Source: Calothrix parasitica NIES-267 (GTDB lineage: Bacteria > Cyanobacteriota > Cyanobacteriia > Cyanobacteriales > Nostocaceae). From it: a DNA stretch of 64,000 bases. How positions within the stretch are numbered: position 1 is the stretch's first letter; each line of letters opens with the position of its first letter. The stretch covers positions 6,154,123-6,218,122 of the forward strand of contig NZ_AP018227.1 in NCBI RefSeq assembly GCF_002368095.1. The letters are read 5' to 3'. The translations under genes and the position numbers were made by a program. Below the pieces are notes generated by a model that saw only the letters and a list, made by a program, of their open reading frames with translations, was not told where the DNA came from and did not search any database. This document shows positions 62,481-64,000 of this stretch, piece by piece.

Positions 62481-62508
62481 AAACCCGGTTTTCCGAAAAA
62501 CCGGGTTT
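62481..62508. terminator. AAACCCGG-type hairpin
   Basis: AAACCCGGTTTT-CCG-(A)AAAACCGGGTTT, with T runs, related to the 56146-56182 hairpin. It lies between divergent genes, which fits the end of the lost gene at 62429 better than either neighbour. Confidence 0.6.
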
Positions 62509-62616
62509 CTATAATTTTCAGGAATATTTCTATTTTCTTAATTCCCTATTCCCCATTCACAATTCCCCTGTTAATCTCTAACTGTGACTTAAACACATTC
62601 ATGGGAATCTAAGAGC

Positions 62617-63459
62617 ATGGGGAATACATCTACCCAAGATATTAAGCTACTAGTTTTAGATATCGATGGTACCATCGCAGGAGTTTCTAATAAAATCAGC
62701 AATCGAGTTATAGAAGCAGTTCAAGCGGTTCAAGCAAAAGGAATTCAAGTTGCGATCGCAACTGGTAGGATGTACTGTTCGGCTTTACACTACCACGCTC
62801 AAATCGGCTCGAATCTTCCGTTAATAACTTATCAAGGAGCTTGGATTCAAGACCCAGTTTCCCAAAAAATTCACCAGCACTTATCTGTCAATAAAGAAAT
62901 AGCATTAAAACTATTAGATTATTTTGAGCAACCAGAACTGCGTCAGCTTTTATCAGTTCACTTTTATATAAATGACAAACTTTACGTCCGAGAACTAACC
63001 GAAGAAACAAAAATCTACGGACAACGTTCCGGTATTACACCAATTCCTGTAGGTGATTTACGCTCTTGTTTAGATAACGAACCCACAAAAATTCTTGCTC
63101 TATGTCAAGACACAGAAGTTATTGATAAATTATTAGATAATTTACGTTTGCAATATACCCCAGCAGAACTTTATTTAACTAAATCTGTAGCCACTTTTTT
63201 TGAAGCTACTAACCCATTAGTAAACAAAGGAGCTGCGGTACGATATATAGCTGAAGAATTATTGGGATTACAAAAAACTAACGTAATGACCGTTGGCGAT
63301 AACTTTAACGATGTAGAAATGTTAGAGTATGCTGGTATCGGCGTAGCAATGGGCAATGCACCAAGCAAAGTTCAGGCTATAGCTAACTGGGTAGCTCCTG
63401 ATGTAGAGCAGGATGGAGCAGCCGCAGCGATAGAAAAATTCTTGTTACAATCGAGCTAA
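62617..63459 (+). CDS. HAD-superfamily Cof-type phosphatase
   Basis: 280 residues of Cof/class IIB HAD type. Motif I LLVLDIDGTIAG (Asp nucleophile and acid/base), motif II IATGR, motif III Lys in NKGAAVRYIAEELL, motif IV VGDNFNDVEML; a large C2 cap lies between. Typical substrates are sugar phosphates or pyridoxal phosphate; not resolved here. ATG 62617 (MGNTSTQDIKLLVLD) is preferred; there is a short AAGAG upstream. A HIP1 site (GCGATCGC) lies within the gene. Confidence 0.92.
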   Translation: MGNTSTQDIKLLVLDIDGTIAGVSNKISNRVIEAVQAVQAKGIQVAIATGRMYCSALHYHAQIGSNLPLITYQGAWIQDPVSQKIHQHLSVNKEIALKLLDYFEQPELRQLLSVHFYINDKLYVRELTEETKIYGQRSGITPIPVGDLRSCLDNEPTKILALCQDTEVIDKLLDNLRLQYTPAELYLTKSVATFFEATNPLVNKGAAVRYIAEELLGLQKTNVMTVGDNFNDVEMLEYAGIGVAMGNAPSKVQAIANWVAPDVEQDGAAAAIEKFLLQSS

Positions 63460-63832
63460 ATTTCAACTTAAATACTATCCGACCGAGTAGCATTACTCGC
63501 AATAATCCCAGTCAGATCCTCAAAATCATAATTCCCAGTTTCAACTTAGGAACCATGTAAAAAGTCTCTAGCTATTGCTGAAAACGTTGCTAAGCAGCAA
63601 ATACTATAAAACTTTGAAAAGCTAAAAAAATAGTACAAAATCAGAAAGGACACCGACGACTGGCCGTGTTTCGTCTCGGTGCCCTTACTGGTTCGCTCCT
63701 CACACAAGAGATAATATATCTCAACCCATTTAATTGGTCAACCTATTTTACAAAACTTTATAAATTTTTCATTTTTCCATTAATGAGGAAGTAAAGGAAT
63801 AATTTTTTAACTCTTAACTCCTAGCTCCTAAC
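63460..63832. other. convergent spacer with one strong hairpin
   Basis: 373 bp. A GG-CACCGA-CGA.../TCG..TCGGTG-CC stem stands at 63648-63684 and probably ends one or both convergent transcripts. TTAACTCCTAGCTCC-type repeats lie just after the DALR gene stop (63805-63832). Confidence 0.5.
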
Positions 63833-64000
63833 TCATAATTCCAAGCAAGCAGGTATACCCAATTTCTCTTCCAGCAGAAACCTTAATACTGACTGAGTAG
63901 CTGCAATCAACCCTATTCTAGCTCTAACAATTTCTGGTGCAGTCGCGCTTAAATCGTCATGAATCCGACAAGTAGACCAAAAAGCTTCAAAAGCAGCAGC
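63833..64000 (-). CDS. DALR anticodon-binding domain protein, C-terminal fragment
   Basis: The last 55 codons of a minus-strand gene running out of the window: EAFWSTCRIHDDLSATAPEIVRARIGLIAATQSVLRFLLEEKLGIPACLEL. This is the DALR helical domain of class I aminoacyl-tRNA synthetases (ArgRS/CysRS type). The Trp/Cys pattern and end differ from ArgRS (which ends LLGI..PERM), so it is more like the stand-alone cyanobacterial DALR-domain protein than argS; this cannot be settled from a fragment. The stop is TGA 63833-63835. Confidence 0.65.
   Translation of the reverse strand, partial: AAAFEAFWSTCRIHDDLSATAPEIVRARIGLIAATQSVLRFLLEEKLGIPACLEL

Larger units (their letters stand above)
62153..62616. 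other. polA/HAD divergent spacer with a decayed gene end
   Basis: Contains the polA promoter, TTCCTC-type repeats (62310-62335), a remnant coding tail (62367-62429), a terminator-like hairpin (62481-62508) and the HAD-gene promoter. Confidence 0.5.

Overview
The window is chromosomal DNA of a filamentous, probably heterocyst-forming cyanobacterium of the Nostocales (Rivularia/Calothrix-like; genus inferred, not proven). Evidence: HIP1 octamers (GCGATCGC), abundant short tandem repeats of the TTAGGAG, CTACTTA and GGGGAAGA kinds between genes, the fbp-tal-zwf-opcA gene order, and IF-3, RbpA, HrcA and class II ribonucleotide reductase proteins of cyanobacterial type. I see no tRNA, rRNA or CRISPR array. 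Both ends cut genes: an alpha/beta hydrolase at the left and a DALR-domain protein at the right.

Layout. 1-6.2 kb: alpha/beta hydrolase (partial), infC, a large MFS/HEAT-repeat membrane protein, a broken four-helix-bundle gene and a cyclic-nucleotide-binding protein. 6.2-13.9 kb (minus strand): cobyrinic acid a,c-diamide synthase, then the oxidative pentose phosphate set opcA, zwf, tal and fbp. 14.6-19.7 kb (minus): RNA-binding protein RbpA, a small unknown protein, and the B12-dependent ribonucleotide reductase gene nrdJ, which carries both a LAGLIDADG intein and a 282-nt group I intron placed exactly at the NPCGE active-site motif. 19.9-31.4 kb: a PNPOx-like flavoprotein, a HEAT-repeat protein, a YhaV/PrlF toxin-antitoxin pair, cysE, a secreted protein, a DUF3352-like lipoprotein, a rhodanese, hrcA, a membrane protein and a Kir-type potassium channel. 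31.5-38.2 kb: two ferritin-like proteins flanking an FTR1 iron permease, then a cobalt/nickel ECF transporter (cbiMN-cbiQ-cbiO). 38.2-43.3 kb: small conserved proteins, a VOC protein, an IsrB-type RNA-guided nickase with a highly structured upstream omega-RNA-like leader, a DUF1361-like membrane protein and a His-tailed DMT permease. 44-52 kb (minus): a PEP-synthase-like enzyme, recF and a Ca2+-type P-ATPase. 52-64 kb: a transglutaminase/beta-propeller protein, a conserved unknown, a complete IS4-family element, a Cas4/RecB-like nuclease, a LapA-like protein, polA, a HAD phosphatase and the partial DALR protein.

How the genes connect. fbp, tal, zwf and opcA serve sugar-phosphate turnover and NADPH supply in darkness or heterocysts. 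The cbiA-like enzyme, the Co/Ni importer and B12-dependent NrdJ form a plausible cobalt-cobalamin-deoxyribonucleotide axis, though they are not one operon. The ferritins and FTR1 form an iron uptake and storage neighbourhood.

The most notable findings are the IsrB/omega-RNA locus (OMEGA family, ancestral to Cas9), the doubly interrupted nrdJ whose intron folds into a complete P1-P9 core, a prlF promoter with a palindrome in its spacer, and several cases where dispersed repeats have entered reading frames (cbiA, the DUF1361 protein and some C-termini).
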